Assembly: GCA_023260985.1 (NCBI GenBank) | Contig: JALRKY010000017.1 | Span: forward strand, 1 to 64,000 | Length of the DNA stretch: 64,000 nt | Direction of reading: 5' to 3' | Source: Altererythrobacter sp. | GTDB lineage: Bacteria > Pseudomonadota > Alphaproteobacteria > Sphingomonadales > Sphingomonadaceae | Shown here: positions 9,010 through 18,567 of the stretch, in pieces | Numbering within the stretch: the stretch's first letter is position 1 | Layout of the letters: each line of letters opens with the position of its first letter | Notes under the pieces: model-generated | What the model saw: the letters and a program-made list of their open reading frames with translations, nothing else | The model's database searches: none | What the model was told of the DNA's origin: nothing | Made by a program: the position numbers and the translations under genes

Positions 9010-9825
9010 TCAGTTGTCGAGCGCGGCGAGAACCTCGTAAGCCAGCACCGCGCCGGCGACCGCCGCGTTGAGCGAATCCGCACGCCCCTTCATCGGCATG
9101 GTCACGGGCAGGTCGCACGCCATCTCGTATTCTTCGGGCAGGCCTTGCGACTCGTTTCCAACGAGGATGAAGCAGGGCGCCTGATAGGGCGCACCGCGAT
9201 AGGGCACTGCATCGCGCAAGCTTGCCGCAACCAGTTGCCCTTCGCCAGCGCGTAACCACGGCACGAAATCCTCCCACCGCGCCTGCGCGACTTGCTGGGT
9301 GAAGATCGCGCCCATGCTGGCGCGCACCGCCTCGACGCTGAAGGGATCGGCGCAATCGTCGATCAGGATCAACCCGCCCGCGCCCAAGGCATCGCCCGTG
9401 CGCAGCATGGTGCCAAGATTGCCGGGATCGCGCAGAGCCTGCGCCACCAGCCAGATCTTCCTATTGCTGCGGTCGAGCGCGGCCAGCGACGTGTCGAATT
9501 CGGCGAAAACGCCCGCCACAGCCTGCGGGTTGGCCTTGCCGGTGATCTTCGAGAGGATATCCGGCGAAGTCTCGATCACATCGCCGCCCGCCGCCAGTAC
9601 TTCGCGCTCGAGCGCGTCGAGCAAGGGGTGTGGATCGCGTCCGCTCGCCATCACCAGCATTTCGGGCAAATGCCCGCATTCGCGCGCATCGGTCAGCAGT
9701 CGTAGCCCTTCGGCAAGGAACTTGCCCGAAGCCTTGCGGTGCTTCTTTTCGCGCAATGAGCGCAAATATTTGACTGTGGGATTGGAGAAGCCGGTGATCT
9801 GGCGACGTTCGGGCTGCGGGCTCAC
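9010..9825 (-). CDS. TrmH/SpoU-family RNA 2'-O-methyltransferase
   Basis: A SPOUT methyltransferase of about 271 residues. The three SpoU motifs are visible: NLGTMLRTGDALGAGGLIL, ILVGNESQGLPEE and SLNAAVAGAVLAYE. The N-terminal part (NPTVKYLRSLREKKHR...FLAEGLRLL) is the substrate-binding domain seen in 23S rRNA methyltransferases of the RlmB/TsnR type. An open frame extends up to 9858, but GTG at 9825 overlaps the ptsH stop as GTGA, so this coupled start is preferred. It is the last gene of the chvI-to-ptsH run. The exact RNA target is not determined. Confidence 0.88.
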   Translation of the reverse strand: MSPQPERRQITGFSNPTVKYLRSLREKKHRKASGKFLAEGLRLLTDARECGHLPEMLVMASGRDPHPLLDALEREVLAAGGDVIETSPDILSKITGKANPQAVAGVFAEFDTSLAALDRSNRKIWLVAQALRDPGNLGTMLRTGDALGAGGLILIDDCADPFSVEAVRASMGAIFTQQVAQARWEDFVPWLRAGEGQLVAASLRDAVPYRGAPYQAPCFILVGNESQGLPEEYEMACDLPVTMPMKGRADSLNAAVAGAVLAYEVLAALDN

Positions 9826-10100
9826 TCTTCGCCGAATCCGTCTTCGATCATCGCACACAGGTCAGCGAACACATTTTCTGCATTGTCGCCCGCCACGATC
9901 AACTCAATCTCGTCGCCCTTCGCCGCGCCCAGCATCATCAGGCCCAGGATTGATCCGCCCGCGGCCTCGTGCCCGTCTTTCGCTACGCGTACCCGCATAT
10001 TTCCCGGAAGGGCGGCCACCGCACCGACGAATTTGGCGCTGGCGCGCGCATGCAGCCCACGCTTGTTGACGATGGTGAGGGACTTGCGAAGTTCGCTCAC
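9822..10100 (-). CDS. ptsH: Phosphocarrier protein HPr
   Basis: HPr of 92 residues. His17 in KRGLHARAS is the EI phosphorylation site. Ser50 in GGSILGLMML matches the serine phosphorylated by HPr kinase, and hprK is present in the same cluster. The EIIA-Man gene precedes it with a four-base overlap, and no sugar-transporting EIIB/EIIC is in the window. The system therefore looks like a regulatory rather than a transport PTS, as in other alphaproteobacteria. The gene for EI is not in this window. Confidence 0.96.
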   Translation of the reverse strand: MSELRKSLTIVNKRGLHARASAKFVGAVAALPGNMRVRVAKDGHEAAGGSILGLMMLGAAKGDEIELIVAGDNAENVFADLCAMIEDGFGEE

Positions 10101-10522
10101 ACCGTCGCCTTCTCCGGTGTGACGCTTCCGCCCAGGAACTCGCTCGCGACTGTGATGTAATTGCGCCCGGCCTGCTTCGCTGCGGCGACAGCATCGACTA
10201 CGCCCATCGACTTCCTCGCGCCAGCCAGCCGGATCAGCATGGGCAAGTTGATCCCCGCGATCACTTCGACATGCCCGCGGTCGAGCAGCGAAATGGCGAG
10301 GTTTGACGGCGTGCCGCCGAAAAGGTCGGTCAGCACGATTACGCCCTGTCCCTCATCGACCCGCGCAATGGCGTCTGCAATATCCTTGCGGCGTCGCTCC
10401 ATGTCGTCATTGGGGCCGATGCAGATGGTGGCGATCGCCTGCTGCGGACCGACCACATGCTCCATTGCATCGACGAAGTGCTCTGCCAAATGGCCATGCG
10501 TGACCAGGATCATACCGATCAT
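10097..10522 (-). CDS. PTS EIIA component, mannose/sorbose family
   Basis: A 141-residue EIIA-Man domain protein. The N-terminal ILVTHGHLAEHF carries the phosphorylated histidine (His9), and VLTDLFGGTPSNLA is the conserved second motif. It stands as a single domain with no EIIB or transporter, next to HPr. It is the usual soluble EIIA of alphaproteobacterial regulatory PTS clusters, called ptsM or manX in different genera. It probably senses the phosphorylation state of HPr and signals to partners such as the ChvG/HprK pathway. The specific partner is an inference. Confidence 0.93.
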   Translation of the reverse strand: MIGMILVTHGHLAEHFVDAMEHVVGPQQAIATICIGPNDDMERRRKDIADAIARVDEGQGVIVLTDLFGGTPSNLAISLLDRGHVEVIAGINLPMLIRLAGARKSMGVVDAVAAAKQAGRNYITVASEFLGGSVTPEKATV

Positions 10523-10582
10523 GAGAAAGTGCCGGGTCCGTTCATTCCTGCGGCGCGACGCCGTGTTGTTCCTTCCAGGTAT

Positions 10583-11515
10583 TCAACGCTTCATTCCTTC
10601 GATTTCGTCGGTCGTGCGCGATCCCAGATTGCGGTGGCGGACAGTGGGCGAAAATCCCGCCTCGCGCAAGCCTTGGGCGATCTGTTCTGCGATGAACACC
10701 GAGCGGTGCTTTCCGCCTGTGCAGCCGAAGGCGATGTGGACATAACCCTTGCCTTGTGCCCGGTAGCGCGGGAGCAGCGTGATGAGCAGGCCAAGGATAG
10801 GCTCGAAACTCTCGAAGAAACCGGGATCCTTGCGGATATGCGCGGCGACCGGCTCGTCGAGCCCAGTGAGTGGGCGCAGATTGTTCACCCAATGCGGATT
10901 GTCGAGGAACCGCATGTCGAACACGAGATCGGCAAGGGGCGGAGTGCCGCGCGCAAAGCCGAAGCTCGACACAGTGATCGTCATTGGCCCGCCCGGCCCA
11001 TCGGCGAAGAGGTCGCGGATATGCTGCTGCAGATCATTTAATGCGAAGCTGCTGGTATCGATCACCACCTCTGCCCAACGACGCAACGGGTCCAACAGGT
11101 CGCGTTCTGCTCTGATGCCCTCGGGCAAGGGGCGCCCTTCCGCCATCGGGTGGCGGCGACGCGTTTCGTTGTAGCGGCGCTCGAGCTCATGTGTGGAGCA
11201 ATCCATGAACATAGTAGAGATCGCGATGTCTTCGCGTTCGGTCAGGCGGGCGACCAGCTTGATTACGTCCTGCGGAACGAAGCCGCGCGTGCGCGAATCG
11301 AAGCCAATGGCGAGGCGCCCGGGCCGTGCGTCAGGTGTGGTGATCATCGGTTCGAGCAGGCGCACCGGCAAATTGTCGACCGTCTCCCACCCGAGGTCCT
11401 CAAGCACATGCAGCGCCGTTGACTTACCTGCGCCCAACATTCCCGTGACCAGCAGGATCTGCTGGTGGCATGGTTTGCTTAGCACAATGGCGTCTGGGCT
11501 AGTTGCTTCGCTCAT
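10583..11515 (-). CDS. rapZ: RNase adapter / nucleotide-binding protein RapZ
   Basis: A 310-residue RapZ (YvcJ/YhbJ) family P-loop protein. The N-terminal Walker A is VTGMLGAGKSTALHVLEDLG. The family C-terminal domain has TVSSFGFARGTP and IAFGCTGGKHRSVF. In E. coli it controls GlmZ sRNA decay and hence glmS; glmS lies about 42 kb away here. The open frame reaches 12070, but that extension is only a shadow of hprK. ATG 11515 gives the canonical N-terminus. It follows hprK by 59 bases in the chvI-chvG-hprK-rapZ-PTS run. Confidence 0.95.
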   Translation of the reverse strand: MSEATSPDAIVLSKPCHQQILLVTGMLGAGKSTALHVLEDLGWETVDNLPVRLLEPMITTPDARPGRLAIGFDSRTRGFVPQDVIKLVARLTEREDIAISTMFMDCSTHELERRYNETRRRHPMAEGRPLPEGIRAERDLLDPLRRWAEVVIDTSSFALNDLQQHIRDLFADGPGGPMTITVSSFGFARGTPPLADLVFDMRFLDNPHWVNNLRPLTGLDEPVAAHIRKDPGFFESFEPILGLLITLLPRYRAQGKGYVHIAFGCTGGKHRSVFIAEQIAQGLREAGFSPTVRHRNLGSRTTDEIEGMKR

Positions 11516-11574
11516 AACCTTATTGTCGCTTCTGCCGGGCACCGAGGGAAGGGGCAAAGCGAGATAGCATCGGA

Positions 11575-12012
11575 TCAGCTCTCCGCCCGACATAGGCCGT
11601 GTACCCGCAAGGCCCATTCGGCGCGCAAAGCCTGGATCGCGTCGCCTGCACGGAAGCGCAGAAACGGGACTTCCAGTCCCAGCAACTCTCGCGTTTCGAC
11701 TGGATCGGGAAATCGCGGCGCTTGGGCGTCGAGTGCCAGGATCAGCGCCAGCGGTGCGCTTGTGGCGGGCAGGTCGACGATCCCCACACCGCGGATCTCG
11801 AGCTTGCCGGCGATGTTGGGCGGTGGGGCCGCGATCACGGCACGATCCTGGCAAGACAGGCTGACCCCATCGTCGCCAATCAGCTGAGCGCCGCGATCGA
11901 GCAAAGCCAGCGCGAGGCTCGACTTGCCGGTCCCAGGTGGCCCTTCGATAAGTAGTGCGCGGCCGCTGATCGCCACTGCCGTGGCCTTTATGAGATGCTC
12001 GTCCCGGCTCAT
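11575..12012 (-). CDS. hprK: HPr kinase/phosphorylase, short alphaproteobacterial form
   Basis: A 145-residue kinase core that phosphorylates HPr on serine. The Walker A GPPGTGKSS (about residues 24-32), GDDGVSLS and the HprK signature LEIRGVGIVDLP are all present. The roughly 130-residue N-terminal domain of Gram-positive HprK is absent, as is usual in alphaproteobacteria, so the protein is complete for its group. The stop overlaps the next gene's end region, and ATG 12012 overlaps chvG by four bases. Its partner HPr lies three genes downstream and retains the target serine. Confidence 0.93.
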   Translation of the reverse strand: MSRDEHLIKATAVAISGRALLIEGPPGTGKSSLALALLDRGAQLIGDDGVSLSCQDRAVIAAPPPNIAGKLEIRGVGIVDLPATSAPLALILALDAQAPRFPDPVETRELLGLEVPFLRFRAGDAIQALRAEWALRVHGLCRAES

Positions 12013-13577
12013 AACGCGGCCGGCAATTCGAGCCTGAGGCAGGCCCCCGGCTTTCCGTCTGACCGGGCATTCGCGGTCAGCTCGCCGTCATGGGCCTCGG
12101 CAATTGCACGAGCGATGGCGAGGCCTAGCCCCGAATGGTTCCCGAAATCCTCTGCCTCGGGCCGCACCGAATGGAACCGCTCGAACACTTTTTCGCGCGA
12201 ATCCTCGGGGATGCCGGGGCCGGCATCGCACACCGTCAGTACTACGCGCTGGCCGTCATTGGCGATCACGACTTCGATCGGCGCGTCAACTGGCGAGAAG
12301 GATACCGCGTTATCCAGCAGGTTCTCGAGAACGCGCTCCAACCTCGGCACAACCCCGGTAATCACCGCAGGGCGGCCATGTGAAGTGAGAGCGATCCTAT
12401 GGTCGGCATTCTCCGAACGATCCTCACGCGAACCAATGATCGCAGTCACCAGCTTGGCCAGATCGATTCGCTCGCGGGTGGCGCGCGACATTTCGGCATC
12501 GATCCTGCTGGCATCCGAAATCTCCGTGACCAGCCGGTCGATCCGGCGCACATCGTGCGTGGCGATGTCGATCAGCTTGGCTCGAAGATCGAGATCCTCG
12601 ACCCGCGGCAGCGATTCGATCGCGCTGCGCAGCGAAGCCAAGGGATTCTTGATTTCGTGCGCAACGTCGGCTGCAAAACTGTCGACCGCGTCGATGCGCT
12701 GGCGCAGGGCACCGGTCATGTCCGAAACGGCTCGCGCAAGCCGCCCGATCTCGTCACGCCGCTCGGGCAGTCTCGGCACCTCGACGTCGCGTCCGCGACC
12801 CTGGCGCACCTTAACCGCCGCATTGGCGAGCAGCCGCAGCGGAGAAACGATCGTGCGCGCAAGAAACAGCGACAGCAGGATCGAGGCCGCCAGCGCTAGC
12901 AGCACCGCGATCCCCAAAGTCGTGCGAGCTTCGCGTACGGCCATGGTGATATCCACCGCATTGCGGGTGGTAAGCAGGGTCGCGCCGTTTAGCCCCACCG
13001 GAGCCGCTGCATTGATCACCGGCGTGCCATCGGGCGCATCGCGCAGCTGGATCTGAGTGACGCCTTGTTCACGTGCACGGCGCAGTTCGGGCCATGCATC
13101 AGCAGATGAATCCTCCGGCTCGAAATAGTCCGGGATCGGATCTGCTCCAACGATCGTGTCCACACCTCTATCGAGCGCGCGTGCAAAATCCTCGGCGAAG
13201 GGCTCGTCGCCTGGCACGTCGAGCACGAAGGAAGGCTGGTCCAGCGCAAAGCTGTCTGCCCATAGCCTGCCTTCGGCATCGAACATGCGCAGCCGCATCC
13301 GCTGCTCCTTGCCAATCTGCACGAGGAGAGCTTCCTGCCGCGCACGCGACGCACCGGCCAAGGCCTCGGCTGTAATCTGCGCTTCGATACGGGCAAGCTT
13401 GTAACGCTCGTTGAGGAGCTGCGTCCGGTATGAATCGAGATAGAAGATACCGCCGCCAAGCAGCGCCAGCGGAAGAATGTTCACGGCAAGAATGCGTGAA
13501 GTGAGCGGCAGCCTTGCGCTCCATCCAAGCGGACCGATCGCGCTCTCGGGCTGAAACTTGCCATCATTGTCAGCCAT
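12009..13577 (-). CDS. chvG: Sensor histidine kinase ChvG (ExoS-like)
   Basis: A 522-residue membrane kinase. The first membrane segment is near residues 25-45 ([19 protein letters not shown]). A periplasmic region of about 200 residues follows, then a second segment near 245-265, HAMP, HisKA with [15 protein letters not shown] (phosphorylated His), and an ATPase with [11 protein letters not shown] and DAGPGIPED. ChvG senses acidity and envelope stress in Agrobacterium and Sinorhizobium. An open frame continues upstream to 13718, but that part is a chvI shadow. ATG 13577 overlaps chvI by eight bases and gives the canonical start. Confidence 0.94.
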   Translation of the reverse strand: MADNDGKFQPESAIGPLGWSARLPLTSRILAVNILPLALLGGGIFYLDSYRTQLLNERYKLARIEAQITAEALAGASRARQEALLVQIGKEQRMRLRMFDAEGRLWADSFALDQPSFVLDVPGDEPFAEDFARALDRGVDTIVGADPIPDYFEPEDSSADAWPELRRAREQGVTQIQLRDAPDGTPVINAAAPVGLNGATLLTTRNAVDITMAVREARTTLGIAVLLALAASILLSLFLARTIVSPLRLLANAAVKVRQGRGRDVEVPRLPERRDEIGRLARAVSDMTGALRQRIDAVDSFAADVAHEIKNPLASLRSAIESLPRVEDLDLRAKLIDIATHDVRRIDRLVTEISDASRIDAEMSRATRERIDLAKLVTAIIGSREDRSENADHRIALTSHGRPAVITGVVPRLERVLENLLDNAVSFSPVDAPIEVVIANDGQRVVLTVCDAGPGIPEDSREKVFERFHSVRPEAEDFGNHSGLGLAIARAIAEAHDGELTANARSDGKPGACLRLELPAAL

Positions 13578-14343
13578 CGGTGAAGCTGTATCCCGCGCCG
13601 TAGAGCGTATCGATCGCAGAAAAATCCGGATCGGCCTGGCGGAACTTGCGGCGCATCCGCTTGATGTGGCTGTCGACCGTGCGATCGTCGACGAACACAT
13701 CGTCGGGATAGGCGGCATCCATCAGTTGGTTGCGGCTCTTGATGACCCCGGGGCGAACCGCCAGGGTCTCAAGGATCAGGAACTCAGTCACTGTCAGCGA
13801 TAGGGGCTGACCGCCCCATGTCACCTGGTGGCGCGCCGGGTCCATGAACAATTTTCCACGAGTGATCGAAGAGCTTGTCGTCTCGGTTTCATCACCCTCG
13901 GCTTCACCCGATGGGGATCCGGCATCGGCCCGTCGCAGGATAGCGCGGACGCGGGCCGTCAGCAGCCTGAGGCTGAACGGCTTTGCGATATAGTCGTCTG
14001 CGCCAAGTTCCAGCCCTGCCTCCTCATCGGCTTCGTCATCTTTGCTGGTCAAGAAGATCACCGGAAGGTCCGAATGCTCGCGCACGCGCCGCAGCAGTTC
14101 CATTCCGTCCATCTTGGGCATCTTTATGTCGAACAAGGCGAGGTCCGGCGGATTATCAAGCAACGCCTTGAGCGCAGTCTCTCCGTCCGAGTACACGCGC
14201 GTGACATACCCTTCGGATTGCAACGCGATTGACACGGTAGTGAGGATATTGCGGTCATCATCGACCAGCGCGATTACGGTGTCGCCGCTTTTCTCTCCCG
14301 CTTCGTTGATCGGCTCGACCATTCCCGGTCCCTTCATCGTCAT
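13570..14343 (-). CDS. chvI: Response regulator ChvI
   Basis: A 257-residue OmpR/PhoB-type regulator. The receiver has the acidic pair in ALVDDDRN, the phospho-Asp in [14 protein letters not shown], Thr in FLTSKD and Lys in AKPFS. A winged-helix output domain follows ([35 protein letters not shown], split here as [11 protein letters not shown] and [11 protein letters not shown]). A short Ser/Glu-rich linker of about 20 residues separates the two. It is the first gene of the minus-strand run and is transcribed divergently from pckA, the classical alphaproteobacterial order in which ChvI influences pckA and envelope genes. Confidence 0.94.
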   Translation of the reverse strand: MTMKGPGMVEPINEAGEKSGDTVIALVDDDRNILTTVSIALQSEGYVTRVYSDGETALKALLDNPPDLALFDIKMPKMDGMELLRRVREHSDLPVIFLTSKDDEADEEAGLELGADDYIAKPFSLRLLTARVRAILRRADAGSPSGEAEGDETETTSSSITRGKLFMDPARHQVTWGGQPLSLTVTEFLILETLAVRPGVIKSRNQLMDAAYPDDVFVDDRTVDSHIKRMRRKFRQADPDFSAIDTLYGAGYSFTDG

Positions 14344-14572
14344 TACGCATCAATTGCCTAGCGGTTTGCGCGACACGAAACAACGAGTTGCCGCATTCTG
14401 GCCATCGCCCCGATTCAGATAGGGCCTCGCCGTTTGACGGACCGGGTGCCGAAGTTTAGAGGGCGAATCCGAATCCACGCATTCGTATGCACAGATGTGG
14501 CGAGAATGCGTCGGAAAGAGCGCTGACGGGTGTGGCCCACGGGACCAAGCCGGTATATTCCAGGAGATACGC
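14344..14572. promoter_or_regulatory. Divergent chvI / pckA control region
   Basis: The 229 bases between the two divergent starts contain three GANTC sites (14412-14416, 14465-14469, 14471-14475). They also contain a perfect 8-bp inverted repeat, ACGCATTC (14477-14484) and GAATGCGT (14504-14511), separated by 19 bases. The repeat lies about 60-95 bases upstream of the pckA start, where an operator or a leader hairpin would act. AGGAG at 14562-14566 is the pckA ribosome-binding site. Promoter hexamers are not clear. Confidence 0.45.
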
Positions 14573-16177
14573 GTGTCCATTTCGCTTGCCCCTCCTCTTT
14601 CCAGCCAGGGTATTGAAACCTCCGCGATTATTCACGCTAATCTCGGCACGCCGCAGCTTGTCGAGCATGCGCTGACCAATGGGGAAGGTGAAGTGTCGCG
14701 GCATGGCGCGCTGGTGGTGAAGACGGGGCCCCACACAGGCCGCAGCGCCAAGGACAAGTACATCGTTCGCGATGCCGAAACAGAGAACAGCGTGTGGTGG
14801 GGCAAGGTTAATGTCGAAATGTCACCCGACCATTTCGCTGCATTGAAGGTCGATTTCCTCGCTGCACTCAAGGACAAGCAGACGCTCTACGTTGCCGACC
14901 TGTTCGGCGGTTCGCAGCCTGAACACCGCGTCAATGTGCGCGTGATCAACGAACTGGCCTGGCACAATCTGTTCATCCGCACCCTGCTGGTGCGCCCCAC
15001 GGTTGACCAGCTGGCCGATTTTGCGCCCGAATACACCATCATCGACCTGCCGAGCTTCCGCGCGGACCCCGAACGTCACGGTTGCCGCAGCGAAACGGTG
15101 ATCGCGGTCAATTTCAGCGAAAAGCTGATCCTGATCGGCGGCACCAAATATGCTGGCGAAATGAAGAAGAGCGTGTTCGGCATCCTAAATTACCTGCTGC
15201 CGACCAAGGGCGTCATGCCGATGCACTGTTCGGCCAACATCGGCTACGACGGCAAGACGGCGGTGTTCTTCGGCCTGTCGGGCACTGGCAAGACGACGCT
15301 GTCAGCCGATGCCAGCCGCACGCTGATCGGAGATGACGAGCATGGCTGGTCGGATACGGCGGTCTTCAACTTCGAAGGCGGTTGCTACGCCAAGATGATC
15401 GGCCTCTCGGAAGAGGCCGAGCCGGAGATTTACGCCACCACCCGCCGCTTTGGCACGGTGCTTGAAAACGTGGTGATGGACCCGGAGACGCGCGAACTCG
15501 ATCTCGACGACGCTTCGCTCGCGGAAAACACTCGCGGCGCCTATCCTATCGATTTCATTCCCAACACGTCGGCTGAGAACCTGGGCCCGGTTCCGAGCAA
15601 TGTCATCATGCTCACCGCCGATGCCTTTGGTGTGCTGCCTCCGATCGCGCGGCTCACGCCCGACCAGGCGATGTATCACTTCCTTTCAGGCTACACCGCC
15701 AAGGTTGCGGGCACCGAAATCGGCGTGACCGAGCCAGAGGCCACCTTCAGCACCTGCTTTGGCGCGCCCTTTATGCCGCGCCACCCCAGCGTCTACGGCA
15801 ATCTGCTCAAGGAGCGCATCGCCAAGGGCGGCGTTGCCTGCTGGCTGGTCAACACCGGCTGGACCGGCGGCAAGTATGGCGTGGGCAGCCGCATGCAGAT
15901 CAAGGCTACGCGCGCGCTGCTGAATGCCGCGCTCGATGGCAGCCTCAACAATGCAGAGTTCCGCAAGGACCCCAATTTCGGCTTCGATGTCCCGGTCAGT
16001 TTGCCCGGTGTGGACAGCGCGATCCTCGATCCGCGGTCGACCTGGGAAGACAAGGCCGACTATGACCGTACGGCGGAAAAGCTAGTGCGGCTGTTCATCG
16101 AAAATTTCGTTCAGTTCGCAGCGCATGTCGACCAAGGCGTGCGCGAGGCCGCGCCGCGCAAGGTGGTGGCTGCCTGA
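14573..16177 (+). CDS. pckA: Phosphoenolpyruvate carboxykinase (ATP)
   Basis: ATP-dependent PEPCK of 534 residues, the gluconeogenic enzyme that turns oxaloacetate plus ATP into PEP and CO2. [13 protein letters not shown] is the kinase P-loop. GDDEHGWSD and the upstream [14 protein letters not shown] are the metal and substrate motifs. GTG 14573 was chosen because AGGAG sits seven bases before it and the resulting N-terminus and length fit the family. An in-frame ATG at 14495 would add 26 unlikely residues. A rho-independent terminator follows at 16202. Divergent chvI suggests control by acid/carbon signalling. Confidence 0.96.
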   Translation: MSISLAPPLSSQGIETSAIIHANLGTPQLVEHALTNGEGEVSRHGALVVKTGPHTGRSAKDKYIVRDAETENSVWWGKVNVEMSPDHFAALKVDFLAALKDKQTLYVADLFGGSQPEHRVNVRVINELAWHNLFIRTLLVRPTVDQLADFAPEYTIIDLPSFRADPERHGCRSETVIAVNFSEKLILIGGTKYAGEMKKSVFGILNYLLPTKGVMPMHCSANIGYDGKTAVFFGLSGTGKTTLSADASRTLIGDDEHGWSDTAVFNFEGGCYAKMIGLSEEAEPEIYATTRRFGTVLENVVMDPETRELDLDDASLAENTRGAYPIDFIPNTSAENLGPVPSNVIMLTADAFGVLPPIARLTPDQAMYHFLSGYTAKVAGTEIGVTEPEATFSTCFGAPFMPRHPSVYGNLLKERIAKGGVACWLVNTGWTGGKYGVGSRMQIKATRALLNAALDGSLNNAEFRKDPNFGFDVPVSLPGVDSAILDPRSTWEDKADYDRTAEKLVRLFIENFVQFAAHVDQGVREAAPRKVVAA

Positions 16178-16201
16178 CACCTATCGGTGAGTGGAGAGGA
16201 G

Positions 16202-16236
16202 AGGCCCCGTGCCCGACCGGAAACGGGACCTTTTTT
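16202..16236 (+). terminator. Rho-independent terminator of pckA
   Basis: AGGCCCCGT (16202-16210) pairs with ACGGGACCT (16223-16231), giving a 9-bp stem with one mismatch and a 12-base loop. A run of six T's follows immediately. It lies 24 bases after the pckA stop. Confidence 0.85.
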
Positions 16237-16293
16237 ATGACATAAGCTGCTGTCTTCCTGGCGTTAGTGCTTGAACCGGAGGAGGTTGAGGCC

Positions 16294-16559
16294 ATGAGCC
16301 TGTTTGTTGGGATACTGAAGAAGATCATGGGGGCATCCGACGATGTGCGCAATCTTGCGGCGCAAGTTGGGATCGATTCGGATATGGCCGAGAAGGCGAT
16401 CGCTACGCTTGCGCATGCGCATCAGATGCAGGGCGATACCGTGGAACTCGCATCGGCCAATACGGGGCTGGACACAGATGTGCTTCCGAGATCTTCAAGC
16501 AGATCGGCGGTGAAGGCTCGCTGATGGAATTCGCAAAGGCGATTCGCGACAACCCCTAA
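16294..16559 (+). pseudogene. Small DUF937/YidB-like protein, frameshifted
   Basis: ATG 16294 has a good GGAGG a few bases upstream. It begins MSLFVGILKKIMG, then runs through VGIDSDMAEKAIATLAHAHQ and SANTGLDTDVL. After the codon at about 16482 the frame continues out of family and stops at 16524. Shifting by one base at CCGAG (about 16486) gives EIFKQIGGEGSLMEFAKAIR and a stop at 16559, for a whole of about 88 residues. The two halves fit together as one helical protein resembling small DUF937-like proteins of sphingomonads. Either one base has been lost in the genome or this is an assembly error. The family assignment is from memory and moderate. Confidence 0.6.
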
Positions 16560-16625
16560 GCTGCAAGCAGCCTTTGTCGTCGCGGCGATTGAGCAGACGC
16601 AGTTGCCTACGGAGCTGGCTGCCGT

Positions 16626-18449
16626 TTAAGCCTTGCTCCCCGCAATATAGCGGTCCACATTCTTGGCGAGCACGTCGAGCGGGGAATTCCCGCCCAGGAT
16701 CACCGCGTCGTTGAACGCCTTGAGGTCATAGGCCGCGCCCAGGTCCTGCTGCGCCCGGCTGCGCTGGCGCACGATCTCGCTATGCCCGATTTTGTAGCTG
16801 CACGCCTGGCCCGGCCAGCTGCAGTAGCGATCGACTTCGCTGGCGACTTCCTCTTCCTTCGAACCGTTGCGCTCGACGAAGAAGCGTCGCGCCTCCTCGC
16901 GCGTCCAGCGCTTGTGGTGCAGGCCGGTGTCGACCACCAGGCGGCAGGCGCGAAAGGCGAGTGATTGCAGATAGCCCAGCCGCCCGACCTTGAAGTCGTC
17001 ATAGGCGCCAAGTTGGTCCGCGAGTTGCTCGCCATAGAGCGCCCAGCCTTCGCTGAACGCGCCGAAGGCGAGGATCGAGCGGATCAGCGGCAGGCGGTTC
17101 GAATATTCGCCTTCCCACACATGGCCGGGGATCGCCTCGTGATAGGTGAGATCGGCTAGGTCATATTTGCGGTGTAGATCGGTGCTGCGCAAATTGATCC
17201 AGAATCGCCCGGGGATCTTGCCGTCCTTGCTGCCCGAACCGCCATAGGCGCCCGGCGCGCCGGCTTCCTCGATCACGGGGATCCGGCGGACCTCCATGTT
17301 CGGGTCGACCAGCGTATTGAAAGCGCGCGGCATCTGCGCCTTGATCCATGCGAGCCGCTCATCGATGAATTCGAAGATCTGCTTGCGACCCGGATCGCCC
17401 TCGGCAAATTTGTAGCGCGGGTCTTCGCCCAGCGCTTGCATCCGCTCTCCGACGGTGCCGGTGGAGTATCCGATTTCCTTCAGGATCGGGTCCATCCGGC
17501 CATGGAGTTCTTCCAGCTCAGTCAGGCCCTGCTCGTGGATTTCGTCGGGCGACATGCTGGTGGTGGTCGACGCCTTGATGGCCCAGGCGTACCACTCGTC
17601 GCCGCGCGGCTGCGCCCACATGCCGGCATCGCCCTTGGCATCGCCGCGCAGCGAATTGAGCTCGGCGAGCTGGCGCTCGAGCGCGGGCACAACGCTGTCG
17701 CGCACGATCGTGCCGGTCTGATCGGCGGCGGCTTTGGCGGCTTCGATTTCGCTGCGCTCCAGGGGAGTGCGATAGGTCGCCTCGGCGCTGGCGATGCTCT
17801 GCTCCATCTGGGAGATCGCCTTGTCGAGCAGGAAGTCGGGCGGAACGAGGCCTATCGCGCGGGCATGCTGCATGCGCACCAATTCGCCGTCGAGCTGCGC
17901 CGGAAAGGCTTCGATCCGCGCGACATAGGCTTCGAGATCGCTTGCATCGCGGACCGGCTGGGTCGAATCCATGAAGCGCGGCATGTCGATATAGGCGCCG
18001 ACGTTCTGGATCACGACGTAGGGCGCGTTGCGCCAGCTACCGACGGCGACATCGCCATAGGGCAGGGCGAAGCCCTCGACCGCGGTGGAGTAGGCGCTTT
18101 CCACCACGTCGAAGCCGGTCAGCTGGTCCGCAGTCATGCCCTCGCGCGGGTAGGCGCGCACCGCCTCCAGATCGGCTTCGAGCGCGGCGGCGTAGCGCGC
18201 CAGCCCATCCGGCGTCTTGTCGCTAAGCTTTGCGCGCAGCGCGGTAAAATCGCCCGTATCCACGCCGAGGCCGGTGGCCCGCTCGGGTTCGTGCCCGAGC
18301 AAATTGTAGGCAATCTGGTCGAGCATCGCATCGGGCGCGCGCTCGGGAGCGGGCGCCATGCGGTATGCCGGAAGCAAGGCGATGAGCGAAGCACCGCCTA
18401 TCCCCTTCAGGGCATCGCGACGTGTGAGCGAGAATGTGGGCTGAGTCAT
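16626..18449 (-). CDS. DUF885 family protein, Tat-exported (putative metallopeptidase-like)
   Basis: A 607-residue DUF885 protein. The N-terminus SLTRRDALKGIGGASLIALL is a twin-arginine signal, so export to the periplasm is expected. DUF885 proteins are predicted zinc peptidases. Here TYHEAIPGHVWEGEY, around residues 430-445, holds the HExxGH-like motif with downstream glutamates. The C-terminal part (SWPGQACSYKIG) is also conserved in the family. The true substrate is unknown. It is transcribed alone, convergent with the small frameshifted gene and divergent from a small membrane protein gene. Confidence 0.85.
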   Translation of the reverse strand: MTQPTFSLTRRDALKGIGGASLIALLPAYRMAPAPERAPDAMLDQIAYNLLGHEPERATGLGVDTGDFTALRAKLSDKTPDGLARYAAALEADLEAVRAYPREGMTADQLTGFDVVESAYSTAVEGFALPYGDVAVGSWRNAPYVVIQNVGAYIDMPRFMDSTQPVRDASDLEAYVARIEAFPAQLDGELVRMQHARAIGLVPPDFLLDKAISQMEQSIASAEATYRTPLERSEIEAAKAAADQTGTIVRDSVVPALERQLAELNSLRGDAKGDAGMWAQPRGDEWYAWAIKASTTTSMSPDEIHEQGLTELEELHGRMDPILKEIGYSTGTVGERMQALGEDPRYKFAEGDPGRKQIFEFIDERLAWIKAQMPRAFNTLVDPNMEVRRIPVIEEAGAPGAYGGSGSKDGKIPGRFWINLRSTDLHRKYDLADLTYHEAIPGHVWEGEYSNRLPLIRSILAFGAFSEGWALYGEQLADQLGAYDDFKVGRLGYLQSLAFRACRLVVDTGLHHKRWTREEARRFFVERNGSKEEEVASEVDRYCSWPGQACSYKIGHSEIVRQRSRAQQDLGAAYDLKAFNDAVILGGNSPLDVLAKNVDRYIAGSKA

Positions 18450-18567
18450 TTGCTCCTGTTATCGGGAGCATTGCGCGTGTCAATCGACCATCTGCCGGAG
18501 CCGGAATTCCGGTTTCGCGCAGAGCCGAATTCGCCTAACGCGTGGTGCAAGGGAACAAGTGCCAAGT

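Noticed and set aside
11516-12070. A 185-codon N-terminal extension in front of RapZ
   Set aside because: It is the out-of-frame image of hprK; the RapZ family begins at ATG 11515.
13578-13718. A 47-codon extension in front of ChvG
   Set aside because: It is the out-of-frame image of the end of chvI; MADND at 13577 is the normal start.
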